Of a stretch of 64,000 nucleotides of DNA, positions 63,293 through 64,000 are shown one piece after another. The DNA comes from Glaciecola nitratireducens FR1064 (lineage in GTDB: Bacteria > Pseudomonadota > Gammaproteobacteria > Enterobacterales > Alteromonadaceae), in NCBI RefSeq assembly GCF_000226565.1, contig NC_016041.1:1612001-1676000 (forward strand). The letters are read 5' to 3'. A program made the translations under genes and the position numbers. The first letter of the stretch is position 1. Each line of letters opens with the position of its first letter. The notes beneath the pieces are model-generated. The model was given only the letters and a program-made list of their open reading frames with translations, searched no databases and was not told where the DNA came from.

Positions 63293-64000
63293 TTAAAACT
63301 CCATTTCTAAAGCAAAGCGTAGCGTATGATCAGTTGACTTACCATTCAAGCCCGCAATGAAACCTAATTCCCATTTAAGCTGGCGTTGCCCCTCAAAACG
63401 ACTGATCCCCATAAACGCTGGACCGATGCCTAAAAATTCATGCTTCGAATATATCTCGATAGCCGGTTGAATTTCCGGTATCCAGCGATATCTGTACTTC
63501 AACCTAAAGTCGCCTTGCAGCGTTTTATCTGAGTCACTTCCCCAACTCTGACTGACGAGAAAATTAACGGTTAAACTGGTGCGTCCAAATTCTTTTTCGG
63601 CAAGTATGCCGGTGGTAAATTCCCAACTGTCTTTTTCATGCCCTTTTTCTAATTCAAATAATGCTCCCCAATCGGCCCAGTATTCACCTTGATCGCTTAG
63701 CATCCAACGCGTTTCAATTTCATATGAGTGTAATCCGAAGTTATCCTCTTTGTCCCGCTCACCGACAAAATAACCTTCTACTGTGACATACTCCGAAATA
63801 GCCTGGCCGTAAGCAATTCGCTGCAATAGCGCATTGCCATCATCATTTTTTCGTGAACTAAAACGCCATTCAAATTCACGCTCAAAGGGTAAAACGTAAG
63901 GATGATAAACTTTGTCAACAGCCTCACTAGCGCTGCTCTCGAAAGATGTGCTATTTAGTACAAGAATGTACAAACACATAAAAATGGGGGCTAGATGTTT
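63293..64000 (-). CDS. Exported beta-barrel-like protein (5' end cut by window)
   Basis: At least 235 residues. The frame is open to the window end, and upstream of the Met at 63979 it reads KHLAPIF, so the start codon is probably just outside. The visible N-terminus is a signal peptide (PIFMCLYILVLNSTSFESSA). The mature part is a run of amphipathic beta strands (FEWRFSSRK; YEIETRWMLSDQGEYWADWG) ending in FALEMEF, an aromatic end typical of outer-membrane barrels. I do not recognise the family; it loosely resembles DUF2490-type barrels. The DUF1624-like gene follows within 3 nt. Confidence 0.75.
   Translation of the reverse strand, partial: KHLAPIFMCLYILVLNSTSFESSASEAVDKVYHPYVLPFEREFEWRFSSRKNDDGNALLQRIAYGQAISEYVTVEGYFVGERDKEDNFGLHSYEIETRWMLSDQGEYWADWGALFELEKGHEKDSWEFTTGILAEKEFGRTSLTVNFLVSQSWGSDSDKTLQGDFRLKYRYRWIPEIQPAIEIYSKHEFLGIGPAFMGISRFEGQRQLKWELGFIAGLNGKSTDHTLRFALEMEF

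Overview
The window looks like chromosomal DNA of a marine gammaproteobacterium, most likely Alteromonadales (Alteromonadaceae-like). The evidence is the modest GC content, a large TonB-dependent receptor, many exported or lipoprotein peptidases (M1, M49-like, S9, tricorn/S41), DUF2721, DUF155, YehS, YbiT and MscK homologues, and the RimK-like/GNAT-C39 pair. I saw no rRNA, tRNA, CRISPR array, insertion sequence or prophage. Genes are dense on both strands. Both ends cut a gene: a hybrid histidine kinase on the left and a beta-barrel-like exported protein on the right.

Layout: 1-2.7 kb sensor kinase and DUF2721 protein. 2.8-5.5 kb modABC molybdate transporter (minus). 5.5-5.7 kb decayed piece of a chemotaxis receptor. 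5.8-9.2 kb M1 aminopeptidase lipoprotein, a small protein, a LysR regulator and a small exported protein. 9.4-12.9 kb RimK-like ATP-grasp enzyme, GNAT-C39 peptidase fusion and DUF155 protein. 12.9-19.4 kb TPR-sulfotransferase, TonB-dependent receptor and M49-like lipoprotein (all minus). 19.7-25.6 kb cca, tricorn-like protease and SMP-30-like protein. 25.8-31.5 kb yehS, ybiT and mscK. 31.8-36.7 kb ABC ATPase, ABC permease fused to an M1 peptidase, and DUF2177 protein. 36.8-39.6 kb two-subunit molybdenum hydroxylase. 39.9-41.9 kb S9 peptidase. 42.2-56.1 kb the unusual locus described next. 56.1-59.4 kb mobA, TPR-2OG oxygenase and a CBM9-like exported protein. 59.4-62.4 kb TlpA/DUF4266/DUF3570/ApbE operon. 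62.6-64 kb DUF1624-like membrane protein and a truncated envelope protein.

The most interesting part is 42.2-56.1 kb, where thirteen genes lie on the same strand. It starts with a small ExbD/MotB-like membrane protein and a second single-pass protein. An operon follows, encoding a Hanks-type Ser/Thr kinase with a membrane segment, a PEGA-like module and a C-terminal sulfatase-modifying-factor (FGE-like) domain. Next come a periplasmic/membrane protein with a cytoplasmic FHA domain, two proteins I cannot assign, and a membrane protein with a Lon (S16)-like protease domain. A last block encodes a lipoprotein, two exported coiled-coil-rich proteins, an ExbB/TolQ/MotA-like channel subunit and two single-pass membrane proteins. 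The combination suggests an envelope-spanning, kinase/FHA-regulated, ion-driven machine. I do not recognise it as a named system; T6SS structural genes and the Zorya effector genes are absent.

A second theme is molybdenum: the modABC transporter, a Moco-dependent hydroxylase and MobA are spread over the window. Several genes have better starts than the longest reading frame, and one (62594-63289) appears to start at ATT.
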